DNA from: JAICWP01 sp035278025
GTDB lineage: Bacteria; Acidobacteriota; Terriglobia; Terriglobales; Acidobacteriaceae
Direction: 5' to 3'
Length of the DNA stretch: 35,148 bases
Assembly: GCA_035278025.1 (NCBI GenBank)
Contig: DATEJK010000102.1
Span: forward strand, 1-35,148
Each line of letters begins with the position of its first letter. Position 1 is the first letter of the stretch. Under the pieces are notes generated by a model that was not told the DNA's origin, ran no database searches, and saw only the letters and a list, made by a program, of their open reading frames with translations. A program made the position numbers and the translations under genes. Shown here one piece after another: positions 7,322-14,906 of the stretch.

Positions 7322-7972
7322 ATGCTGAGGGCCGCAGCTTCGCTCCTTGCCGTGCTGGTCGCTCTGCCGGCGCCAGCACAGAAGATTGCTCCCCCGGAGC
7401 CGGAACTGTCGTATTACTCGGTTTCGCCGGCCTTCGAATACCACCACCGCTTCGACTCTATCGGCGCTGTGGATTTCCGCAACCTTGAATTGAACATCTT
7501 CGACGCCAAGGGCAAAGTGCGGGTTGACGCCAAGCTTAAGAACGGAATCTACCAAACCAGCGGCTTGCCCCGGGACTGGGTGGGCATCAATAGCGTCTCC
7601 TATTTCGACTTTAAGACCGGCAAGCCGCAGTTCGCCCTGGTCAGTTTCCTGTGGACCGCAACCGGGGCCGACGCGGCCAGCTACGGCGGGGTACAGGTGT
7701 TCACCATCCAGAATGGCTGGCTCACGGTGGTACAACAGATCTTCTATACCGCGCGCCACGCCGGCGCGGGCGCCACCTTCGATCCTGCCACCGGCGCGCT
7801 GTTCGTCAATTCCAGCCACTATATGCAGATAGACGCTCACTGTTGCCCCTCACAGCAGGATGTAATCCGCTATGCCTGGACCGGGCATGAGTTTCGCCAG
7901 TTGGCGATGAAGACTTTTCCTGTCGCTTCGCCTTCCAAGCTGCGCATCCAGACACCCGCAAAGCCTGATTAG
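7322..7972 (+). CDS. Secreted protein of unknown function with a Cys-Cys motif
   Basis: The 216-residue product has a signal peptide (LRAAASLLAVLVALPAPAQ) and no membrane helix in the mature part. The middle is rich in beta-strand-like hydrophobic alternation (YGGVQVFTIQNGWLTVVQQ). Near residue 178 is HCCPS, followed by Y-AWTGHEFRQ. A similar DxxCCPS...W-G tail occurs in some secreted proteins of the LppP/LprE kind, so a distant link is possible, but I cannot assign a family. The gene is 84 bp from pyrF and appears to have its own promoter. Confidence is high that it is coding (signal peptide, length, codon use), low for function. Confidence 0.75.
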   Translation: MLRAAASLLAVLVALPAPAQKIAPPEPELSYYSVSPAFEYHHRFDSIGAVDFRNLELNIFDAKGKVRVDAKLKNGIYQTSGLPRDWVGINSVSYFDFKTGKPQFALVSFLWTATGADAASYGGVQVFTIQNGWLTVVQQIFYTARHAGAGATFDPATGALFVNSSHYMQIDAHCCPSQQDVIRYAWTGHEFRQLAMKTFPVASPSKLRIQTPAKPD

Positions 7973-8156
7973 AAGCGCGAAGAACGCAAAAAACGCGGAG
8001 GCTTTAACTCTCAAACAACAATAGGGAGGGTGGACCTGGGCGACGACCCTGTGGACAATGCCGAAGAAAAAGAATCCAGGCGCAGGCTCCGGACAAAGCG
8101 GTGCCCGATCCGCCGCGGTCATCAACTAAAAACCCTGCCTCGTAAGCTCCGCGTCC

Positions 8157-8573
8157 TCAGCGCTCTCGGCGGTTTGCATTACGGGGTCTTGGCCAGCGGG
8201 CTGTAACCACGGTAGCGATTCCTCCGCGCGGCTTGAATTCCCCCATAACCTCCGCCCAAACTGGCCGGGCCGCACGCACCACGTCCTCCAGCACCCGGTT
8301 GACGATATTTTCCTGAAAAATGCCCAGATTCCGGTAGGTAAACAGATATTCTTTTAGGGACTTCAGTTCCAGGCAGAGCTTATCGGGCATGTAACGGATC
8401 TTCAATATCCCGAAGTCGGGCAGGCCAGTCTTAGGGCAAACCGAGGTAAATTCGGGCACATCCACTAATATTTCATAGGCCGGAAACTGGTTGGGCCAGG
8501 TTTCGATCTCGGGAAAAGCGGCCTCCAGCCCGGCTTGGGCGTGTCCCGGCGTGTATCGCGGCTTGCTAGCCAT
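8157..8573 (-). CDS. queF: NADPH-dependent 7-cyano-7-deazaguanine reductase
   Basis: The 138-residue protein is the short, single-domain (type I) QueF that reduces preQ0 to preQ1 in queuosine tRNA modification. The motif FTSVCPKTGLPDFG supplies the nucleophilic Cys46 and Asp53, and ELKSLKEYL is the QueF signature for NADPH and subunit contacts. TYRNLGIFQENIVNRVL also matches. ATG codons exist at 8579 and 8573. I chose 8573 because the family start aligns there and because a TACAAT box ends 8 nt before it; the first ATG would leave only 2 nt. No preQ1 riboswitch was found upstream; a 17-bp dyad is there instead. Confidence 0.95.
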   Translation of the reverse strand: MASKPRYTPGHAQAGLEAAFPEIETWPNQFPAYEILVDVPEFTSVCPKTGLPDFGILKIRYMPDKLCLELKSLKEYLFTYRNLGIFQENIVNRVLEDVVRAARPVWAEVMGEFKPRGGIATVVTARWPRPRNANRRER

Positions 8574-8581
8574 TTGCATTC

Positions 8582-8587
8582 ATTGTA
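8582..8587 (-). promoter_or_regulatory. Candidate -10 box (TACAAT) of queF
   Basis: TACAAT on the minus strand ends 8 nt before the ATG at 8573, implying a leaderless queF mRNA. The dyad at 8593-8609 would lie between this box and any -35, the usual place for a repressor site. Confidence 0.4.
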
Positions 8588-8592
8588 ATGGA

Positions 8593-8609
8593 GAAACAGG
8601 GGCTGTTTC
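8593..8609. promoter_or_regulatory. Operator-like dyad GAAACAG-N3-CTGTTTC
   Basis: A perfect inverted repeat with 7-bp arms and a 3-bp centre lies directly upstream of the candidate queF -10 box. A weaker dyad, AGGGC-N5-GCCCT, follows at 8613-8627. Dyads of this size suit a TetR-, MarR- or LexA-type dimer. It could instead form an RNA hairpin if transcription starts further upstream. Confidence 0.4.
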
Positions 8610-8824
8610 GGGAGGGCGAAGGGCCCTGACACATTTTTGCTTCCCAGGAACACTCAGGGCATCAAATCAAGGGAATCCAGTCCCCCTGAAGAAACGCCGA
8701 GTTGGGAAGAGGCAATGGAGGGCCGCATCCAAAAGGCAGAGGCCCGAAGGGTGATTACCAGCGTGCTTCCCCGCCCATACGGCAGGGGCGACCCGGTGGT
8801 AAGGTATACGTAGCAAAGAGTTTC

Positions 8825-10075
8825 ATGTCGCCACGCAACAACTCGCGCGCTGGTTCTTTCGGTCGCCATCGCGGCTGGATTATCGGCTTGGCCATCATTG
8901 CCGCGGTCATCGTGCTGGCGGCGTTTATCTCGCTGCAACGCAGCGATGTGCCGGTACGTGTGGCGGAAGTTCACCGCGGCAACATTCTTTCTGTCATCAC
9001 TACCAATGGCAAGATCACTCCCGTCCTGCCTTTTGAGGCGCACGCCGTAGCTCCCGCCCTGGTGAAACGCGTGCTCGTGCGCGAAGGCGACCCGGTGAAA
9101 GCGGGACAGTTGCTGCTGGAACTCAATACCAGCGAGGCGCAAGCGGAAGCCGCCAAGGCCCTGGCCCAATTACGCGCCGCCCAAGCCTCCATGGATGCCA
9201 TCCAGGCGGGCGGCACGCGAGAGGAGATCCTGACCACGCAAACCGAACTGGTCAAGGCTCGTACCGATCGCGATGCTGCGCAACGCAATCTGGAGGCCAT
9301 GCGACGCCTGCAGAAAGAGGGCGCTGCCTCCTTGGGCGAGGTTCAGGATGCCGAAAATCAGTTGCAGCGTGACGATGCCCAGATCAACCTGCTGCAGCAG
9401 AAACTGAAGCAACGCTACTCCGGTCCTCAAGTTGAACAGGTGCAGGCGCAGGAGAATGAAGGTCAGCAAGCCTATGCCGCCGCCCAGAGCGTGTTGCGCA
9501 ACTCCGTGGTTCGGGCTCCCAATGCCGGCGTCGTCTATTCCCTGCCGGTGCGCGCCGGCGGCTTTGTCAATACCGGTGACCTGCTGGTGGAAGTGGCCGA
9601 CCTGTCCACAGTGGAAGTGCACTCTTTCGTGGACGAGCCCGACATTGCCCGCCTGGCTCCTGGCGAAAATGTCACCCTCACCTGGGATGCTATGCCGGGA
9701 CGGAAGTGGCAGGGCACGGTGATGCGGCTGCCGGCGCAGATTGTGAAGTACCAGACGCGCAACGTCGGAGAAGTGGTTTGCCGGGTGCCCAATCCCGGCG
9801 AGCATCTCCTGCCCAATACCAACGTCAATGTGACCATCATCACCGCCGAACACCGCAACGTTCTGATTGTGCCGCGCGAAGCCGTTCGCATGGATGGCTC
9901 GGCGTGGGTTTTTCAGATTGTGAACGGGCAGTTGCGGCAACAGCAAGTGCAGGTGGGCATTTCCAACCTCACCCAGGCGGAAATCCACGGTCTGCCAGAG
10001 AATGCCAAGGTGGCCCTGGGCACCACCAACGGGCAGCCGCTTCGACCCGGCATGGCGGTACAAGCGGCCCAATAA
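8825..10075 (+). CDS. HlyD/RND-type periplasmic adaptor (membrane fusion protein)
   Basis: The 416-residue protein has one N-terminal membrane helix (about 18-38, GWIIGLAIIAAVIVLAAF), then the adaptor layout: first half of a lipoyl/barrel-sandwich domain (HAVAPALVKRVLVREGDPVKAGQLLLEL), a long alpha-hairpin rich in Ala, Gln and Glu (about 100-220), the second lipoyl half (VVRAPNAGVVYSLPVRAGG), a beta-barrel and a membrane-proximal domain ending near residue 410. Such proteins bridge an inner-membrane pump and a TolC channel. No RND or ABC pump lies next to it; a TolC-type gene is 3.2 kb downstream. Upstream in-frame starts would add 41 polar residues before the helix, so I chose the ATG at 8825, though its ribosome site is weak. 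Confidence 0.88.
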   Translation: MSPRNNSRAGSFGRHRGWIIGLAIIAAVIVLAAFISLQRSDVPVRVAEVHRGNILSVITTNGKITPVLPFEAHAVAPALVKRVLVREGDPVKAGQLLLELNTSEAQAEAAKALAQLRAAQASMDAIQAGGTREEILTTQTELVKARTDRDAAQRNLEAMRRLQKEGAASLGEVQDAENQLQRDDAQINLLQQKLKQRYSGPQVEQVQAQENEGQQAYAAAQSVLRNSVVRAPNAGVVYSLPVRAGGFVNTGDLLVEVADLSTVEVHSFVDEPDIARLAPGENVTLTWDAMPGRKWQGTVMRLPAQIVKYQTRNVGEVVCRVPNPGEHLLPNTNVNVTIITAEHRNVLIVPREAVRMDGSAWVFQIVNGQLRQQQVQVGISNLTQAEIHGLPENAKVALGTTNGQPLRPGMAVQAAQ

Positions 10076-10096
10076 AGAAAGGTTTTCAGGTTGAGC

Positions 10097-11068
10097 ATGA
10101 AGCGGATTCTGGGATCTTTTTTGCTGCTGGCGCTGGCTCTGGGCCTGTTCTGCGGCTCTGCCGGGGCGGAGATGGCGGCGCAATCCCTGCTCTCGGAAGG
10201 GCGGGTAGATGTGGCCATAGCCGATCTGCGCGAGCACTTGCGTGCCCAGCCCCATGATGCCCAGGCTTATCACCTGCTCTGCCGCGCCCACTATTCCCTG
10301 CAGCAATGGGACAAAGCCATCGCCGCTGCCCAGAAGGCGGTGGCCCTGGATCCCGATAACAGCGATTACCATCTGTGGCTGGGCCGCTCTTATGGCGAAA
10401 AAGCGGAACACTCCAGCTGGCTGACGGCCATCTCCCTGGCCCGCAAAGTGCGCAGCGAATTCGAAACCGCCGTGCAACTGGATTCCCGCAATGTAGCCGC
10501 GCAATCCGACCTGGCGGAGTTCTACATGGAAGCGCCGGGGTTTCTCGGTGGCGGGAAGGATAAAGCGCGCGCCCAGGCGCAGCGCCTTGCCGGCATGGAT
10601 CCCGGAGCCGCCCACTGGGTCAACGCCAGCCTGGCGGAACGGGATCACGACTGGGCCCCGGCAGAGAGCGAATACCGTGCCGCCATTCAATCCAGCGGCA
10701 ACCAGGCGCAGTACTGGCTCACTCTGGCTTCCTTCTACCGCCGCCGCGGCCGCCTGGATGACATGGAAGACGCGGTCAACCGCGCCACCACCGCCGAAAT
10801 CACCCACAGCGAAGTGTGGGTGGATGCCGCCGAAATTCTTTACCGCGCCGGACGCAATTTCCCCGCCGCCATCCAGTTTCTGCGCCGCTATCTCGATTCC
10901 AACAATACTTCCGCCGATGCCCCGCCCTTCCAGGCACATTACCTGCTCGGTTCCATTCTGGAAAAACAGGGCGATAAACAGGCCGCGGCTGAGGAATACC
11001 GCGCCGCCCTCGCCCTGGCTCACGACTTCTCCCTCGCCCAGCAGGGGCTGGTAAGGGTGAGCCGCTAA
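10097..11068 (+). CDS. Periplasmic TPR-repeat protein
   Basis: This 323-residue protein has a signal peptide (KRILGSFLLLALALGLFCGSAGA) followed by tetratricopeptide repeats nearly throughout: EGRVDVAIADLREHLRAQP, QWDKAIAAAQKAVALDPDN, then a degenerate stretch with FLGGGKDKARAQAQRL, and further repeats to the C-terminus (KQAAAEEYRAALAL). TPRs build a scaffold for protein contacts; no catalytic motif is seen. A Cys at residue 20 or so (LFCGSAG) could be a lipobox, giving a lipoprotein instead. It starts 21 bp after the adaptor gene, so the two are likely co-transcribed. Confidence 0.85.
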   Translation: MKRILGSFLLLALALGLFCGSAGAEMAAQSLLSEGRVDVAIADLREHLRAQPHDAQAYHLLCRAHYSLQQWDKAIAAAQKAVALDPDNSDYHLWLGRSYGEKAEHSSWLTAISLARKVRSEFETAVQLDSRNVAAQSDLAEFYMEAPGFLGGGKDKARAQAQRLAGMDPGAAHWVNASLAERDHDWAPAESEYRAAIQSSGNQAQYWLTLASFYRRRGRLDDMEDAVNRATTAEITHSEVWVDAAEILYRAGRNFPAAIQFLRRYLDSNNTSADAPPFQAHYLLGSILEKQGDKQAAAEEYRAALALAHDFSLAQQGLVRVSR

Positions 11069-11145
11069 ACTCTCACGCCGCCGGTATACAATGCCCGGCG
11101 CAGTGTTCTGAGCCTGTTGTCGAGTGCGCTTTGATGGAGGCGCCC

Positions 11146-13137
11146 ATGAGAGTTCCACGCCGGCTGGCCCTTGCAGTATTTGTTTTGCTCCTCTGCCTTC
11201 CTTCGCCCGCGCAAAGTTCTGGTCCCGCCAGCCGCCAGCTCACCGATCCCAGGTCGGTCAGCTCCGCCGCCAATCCCAAGGCGCGTCCTATTCCGGTTGA
11301 CGATCTCTACTTCACCCGCGGTTTATACGGCGCCTCCTGGTCGCCGGATGGGAAACAGGTGGTGTTTACCACCAACTTTTCCGGCCGGCCCAATTTGTGG
11401 AAGGTGAGCGCCGCCGGGGGATGGCCCATTCAACTCACGCAGTCGGATGAGCGGCAGTACAGCGCGGTGTTTTCGCCGGACGGCAAGTGGATTGTCTACC
11501 AGCAGGACACGGCCGGGAATGAATTGTGGGATCTGTTTGCCATCCCCAGCGACGGCGGTGAAGCGATCAACCTGACGAACACGCCCGATATTCGCGAAGA
11601 ATCGCCGCGCTGGTCTCCCGATGGTCGAGTCATCGCCCTGAATTACAAGCCAAAAGAAGGCACCAACTACAACATCGCATTGCTGCAATGGAACACGCGC
11701 CAGGTGGAGAAGTTAACTCACGAGAGCGCCCCCAGCCGCTCCTGGAGTTCGGTGGCTTGGAGTGCGGATGGCAAGACGCTCTATGCCAATCGCTTCGACG
11801 TCAGCTTTACCGATTCAGACGTCTATGCCGTTGATGTCGCCAGCGGCAGGACCACCAACCTGACGCCGCACCAGGGCAACGTCCTCTTTTTCGCCTCCTC
11901 CTTGTCGCCGGATGGAAAAACTCTGCTGCTCACATCCAACCAGAGGGGCGGCTACCAGAATGTGGCATTGCTCGACATAGCCACAAAAAAGCTCGAGTGG
12001 GTGACGAATACACAATGGGAAGCCAGTGCGGGAGATTTCGCTGCCAACCGCGAGAGGTTCACCTACACCATCAATGCGGACGGGCGCACCGAGCTTTACA
12101 TGGTGGACCGGGCTACCCACCAATCCAGAACCATTGAGGTGCCGCGGGGAGTGAATTCGTTCGCTGCCTCCCCCACCTCGTTTTCACCGCAGAGCGACCG
12201 CCTGCTGATTTCCCATGAAAGCTCGGTGCAGCCGGCCGACTACTGGGTTTACAGCCTGAACGGGGGCAGCTCCCGGCAACTGACCCACTCAGCCATCGCC
12301 AGCCTGAGCTCAGCGCCGCTGCCGGAGGCGCAGATCGTCCACTACAAATCGTTTGACGGAAAAATTATCAGCGCCTTGATGTGGATGCCCTTCAACCTGA
12401 AGCGCAACACCTCCACCCCCGCGCTCGTTCTGCCCCATGGCGGACCCACCGGACAGATGAGCGATTATTGGAACCCGGACGCCACCGCTCTGGTTTCCCG
12501 CGGCTACATCTGCATCGCTCCCAACCCGCGCGGCTCCACCGGTTATGGCATGGCGTTTCAGAAAGCCAACTATCAGGATCTGGGCGGAGGTGATCTGCAG
12601 GATGAAGTGTATGCCGCCAAGTTTCTGGAAGCCACCGGTTACGCGGACGCGAAGAAGATCGGCATCACCGGCGGCTCGTATGGCGGCTACATGACCTTGA
12701 TTGCGCTGACCAAGACGCCTGATGTATGGGCCGCGGGCGTGGAACTGTTCGGCATCATCAACTGGATGACCATGCTGAATCACTCCGACCCGGAACTGCA
12801 GGAATATGAAAAGAGCCTTCTCGGGGATCCGGTCAAGGACCGCAAAGTGTATGCGGCGGCCTCCCCTATCACCTACATTCACCAGGTGAAGGCGCCGCTG
12901 CTGGTGCTGCAGGGCGATAACGACCCTCGCGTGCCCAAGGAGGAGGCGGAGCAGGTGGTGCGGTTGTTGCAGCGCGACGGCAAGACCGTGGGTGTCCACT
13001 ACTATCCCAACGAGGGGCATGGCTTCGAGAAGCGCGAGAACCAGATTGATTCCATTCGCCGCACCATTGACTGGTTCGACAAATATCTGAAGAGTGCCGG
13101 CTCGTCCGCCGCCTCGACCGGCGGCAATCAGAACTGA
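11146..13137 (+). CDS. Secreted S9-family prolyl-oligopeptidase-like serine peptidase
   Basis: The 663-residue enzyme has a signal peptide (RRLALAVFVLLLCLPSPAQ), an N-terminal beta-propeller built of PD40/WD40-like repeats (repeated WSPDG, FSPDGK, LSPDGK), and a C-terminal alpha/beta-hydrolase domain. The nucleophile is Ser511 in GGSYGG; the acid is in the DNDPRVP motif (591-597) and the His is His625 in EGHGF. This resembles dipeptidyl peptidase IV and acylaminoacyl peptidases, which trim short peptides inside the propeller-capped cavity. GGAGG at 11136-11140, 5 nt before the ATG at 11146, decides the start over the ATG at 11134. Likely periplasmic, taking part in peptide scavenging. It has its own ribosome site and a 77-base gap to the TPR gene. 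Confidence 0.92.
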   Translation: MRVPRRLALAVFVLLLCLPSPAQSSGPASRQLTDPRSVSSAANPKARPIPVDDLYFTRGLYGASWSPDGKQVVFTTNFSGRPNLWKVSAAGGWPIQLTQSDERQYSAVFSPDGKWIVYQQDTAGNELWDLFAIPSDGGEAINLTNTPDIREESPRWSPDGRVIALNYKPKEGTNYNIALLQWNTRQVEKLTHESAPSRSWSSVAWSADGKTLYANRFDVSFTDSDVYAVDVASGRTTNLTPHQGNVLFFASSLSPDGKTLLLTSNQRGGYQNVALLDIATKKLEWVTNTQWEASAGDFAANRERFTYTINADGRTELYMVDRATHQSRTIEVPRGVNSFAASPTSFSPQSDRLLISHESSVQPADYWVYSLNGGSSRQLTHSAIASLSSAPLPEAQIVHYKSFDGKIISALMWMPFNLKRNTSTPALVLPHGGPTGQMSDYWNPDATALVSRGYICIAPNPRGSTGYGMAFQKANYQDLGGGDLQDEVYAAKFLEATGYADAKKIGITGGSYGGYMTLIALTKTPDVWAAGVELFGIINWMTMLNHSDPELQEYEKSLLGDPVKDRKVYAAASPITYIHQVKAPLLVLQGDNDPRVPKEEAEQVVRLLQRDGKTVGVHYYPNEGHGFEKRENQIDSIRRTIDWFDKYLKSAGSSAASTGGNQN

Positions 13138-13224
13138 TTATTCAGGTTCCCTCCCGCTCCAGCCGTGATGCTCTCTTATCCCGGGCGCAAGGTTGCAGCA
13201 AATGAGAGCTGCTCCGCATCTTGT

Positions 13225-13230
13225 TATACT
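13225..13230 (+). promoter_or_regulatory. Candidate -10 box (TATACT) of the TolC-type gene
   Basis: TATACT lies 33 nt upstream of the ATG at 13264, with AGGTGA at 13255-13260 as ribosome binding site. No matching -35 at 16-18 bp, so confidence is limited. Confidence 0.3.
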
Positions 13231-13263
13231 CGCCCTTTTCCCACTTTTTCCTGCAGGTGACGC

Positions 13264-14589
13264 ATGAAGCGCATATTTTCCAGGCAGTTTGTGCAGTTGC
13301 TGATGGCGGCCGGGGCGGCCATAGCTCTGGTGTCGCCGGCGCGCGCGCAGGATTTCACCCTGCAGCGCGCCATTCAACTGGCGCTGGCGCACAGCACCGC
13401 CAGCGGTATCAGTGCGGCCGACCAGATGCATGCCTTCGAAGCTTACCTCGAGGCGCGCGACGCCATCATCCCCCAGGTAACTGTGGGCTCTGACGTGGGC
13501 TATGCCTATGGCTTCCCGCTCAGCCTGGAAGGTTCAGCTCCCACCATTTTCAATGTCACTTCCCAGGCCCTGGTTTTCAGCCCGGCCCAGCGGGAATTCG
13601 TGCGCGCCGCCAGGGCGGAGTGGCACGCCACTGCGGCTCAGAACCGCGACCAGCGCTCCCAGACTATGCTCGATACCGCTCTCAGTTACGCCGAGCTCAA
13701 CAAATGGGAGCAGGAACTGCAAATCCTCCGCCACCAAAACAATGTCACCCATAACATGGAGTACTCGGTTTTGCAGCGCGTGAAAGAAGGCATTGACAGC
13801 CAGGTGGACGAAACCAAAGCCCGGCTAACCAGCGCGCAGGTGCGCCTGCGCATTGCCCAGGGGGAGGGTTCCGCGGACCTGCTGCGCGCCCATCTTTCGC
13901 AACTCACCGGCGTTCCCGCGCAATCCATCACCACCCTTGGCGATTCCATTCCCCCTCTTCCTGCTCCCGATCCCCCCTCCGACCCCGCCCCGGCGGCGGC
14001 CGCGGTGCAATCCAGCGATGTGGTAAACGCCGCCGAACTTCGCGCCCGGGCCCAGCTGCTTAAGGCTAAGGGGGAGCATCGCCAGCTTTGGCCTTCGGTT
14101 GATTTTGCCGGACAATACGGACTTATCAGCACCAAGTTCACCGACTTCGCCCAGTTTTTCCGGCCCAACAGCTTTCAGAACCAGAACGTCACCTTCGGAC
14201 TGGTCGTTCGTTTTCCTTTCCTGAATTTTTCCCAGAAAGCTGCGGCCCAGGCCGCCGATGCGGATGCCATACGCGCCCGCAAGGACGCGCAGGCGACCAA
14301 GGACCAGGTCTCCCTGGAAACTATGCGCCTGCAGCGCGCGGTGGAACAGGCCGCTGCCGCCCGCGACGTCGCCGATTTGCAGAACCAGCTGGCCCAGTCC
14401 GGGCTTACCACGGCGCAAACTCGCATGCAGGCTGCGGTGGCTACGCTGAGCGAATTGCAGAATGCCCAATTCCAGGCCGATCTGCACTCGGCCGAGCTCA
14501 TGGATGCCCAGTTCGAGCTGCAACGCGCCCAACTGCAGCTGCTGCGCGCCACCGGCGACCTGGAAAAATGGGCCTTTCACCATCCCTGA
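13264..14589 (+). CDS. TolC-family outer-membrane efflux protein
   Basis: The 441-residue protein begins with a signal peptide (QLLMAAGAAIALVSPARA) and then the family start DFTLQRAIQLALAHS. Two halves of long amphipathic helices (SYAELNKWEQELQILRHQ and VSLETMRLQRAVEQAAAARDV), Gln/Ala/Leu-rich, alternate with short strands, as in TolC trimers that form outer-membrane barrels and periplasmic tunnels. The length agrees with the outer membrane efflux protein family. A Pro-rich stretch (LPAPDPPSDPAPAAA) splits the halves. The partner is probably the adaptor encoded at 8825, with the inner-membrane pump encoded elsewhere. Confidence 0.9.
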   Translation: MKRIFSRQFVQLLMAAGAAIALVSPARAQDFTLQRAIQLALAHSTASGISAADQMHAFEAYLEARDAIIPQVTVGSDVGYAYGFPLSLEGSAPTIFNVTSQALVFSPAQREFVRAARAEWHATAAQNRDQRSQTMLDTALSYAELNKWEQELQILRHQNNVTHNMEYSVLQRVKEGIDSQVDETKARLTSAQVRLRIAQGEGSADLLRAHLSQLTGVPAQSITTLGDSIPPLPAPDPPSDPAPAAAAVQSSDVVNAAELRARAQLLKAKGEHRQLWPSVDFAGQYGLISTKFTDFAQFFRPNSFQNQNVTFGLVVRFPFLNFSQKAAAQAADADAIRARKDAQATKDQVSLETMRLQRAVEQAAAARDVADLQNQLAQSGLTTAQTRMQAAVATLSELQNAQFQADLHSAELMDAQFELQRAQLQLLRATGDLEKWAFHHP

Positions 14590-14906
14590 GCGGCCGCGGC
14601 GAATTTTCCCAGTTCACCAGCTATTCTCAATGGCCCCAATCACTTACGGACCGCGCCCAGGCGAGTGCTTTTCTGTACCGCTTTTCCGCCCCTCAATGCA
14701 TCAAATACACAATTCAACGTAAAGAAATTGGTCGCTTTTGCGGCAGCAGGTAGGCTTGCATTTCTATAATTGGCTTAATTTGTGCCTGCGGCGGAGCCGG
14801 GGTGGTTTTTTGTCGGGCCTGAACGGCCCAAAACCAAGGAACTGTAACCGGAGATGTACTTCCCGGTAACCTAGGAGTGGGTGTTAACATACCTTATTCA
14901 GCCAAT
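14590..14906. other. Intergenic leader of the hpnJ operon
   Basis: No gene is visible in these 317 bases. They hold a perfect TATAAT at 14765-14770 and a hairpin GGGCC-TGAAC-GGCCC at 14815-14829 with no T-run. GGAG at 14874-14877 is too far from the ATG at 14907 to serve it, so either an upstream GTG at 14877 is used with another site, or translation starts without a strong ribosome site. Confidence 0.5.
14765..14770 (+). promoter_or_regulatory. Candidate -10 box (TATAAT) of the hpnJ operon
   Basis: A perfect TATAAT lies about 140 bp upstream of hpnJ in an AT-rich patch. The best -35-like hexamer, TTGCGG at 14738-14743, is 21 bp away, longer than ideal. It would give a leader of about 130 nt that includes the hairpin at 14815-14829. 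Confidence 0.35.

Noticed and set aside
8580..8660. preQ1 riboswitch upstream of queF
   Set aside because: The hairpin-loop and A-rich tail pattern of preQ1 aptamers is absent.
9170..11158. Long minus-strand open frame (662 codons) opposite the adaptor and TPR genes
   Set aside because: It has low-complexity His/Gly/Gln-rich composition typical of antisense frames in high-GC coding DNA, and the plus strand holds two recognisable proteins.
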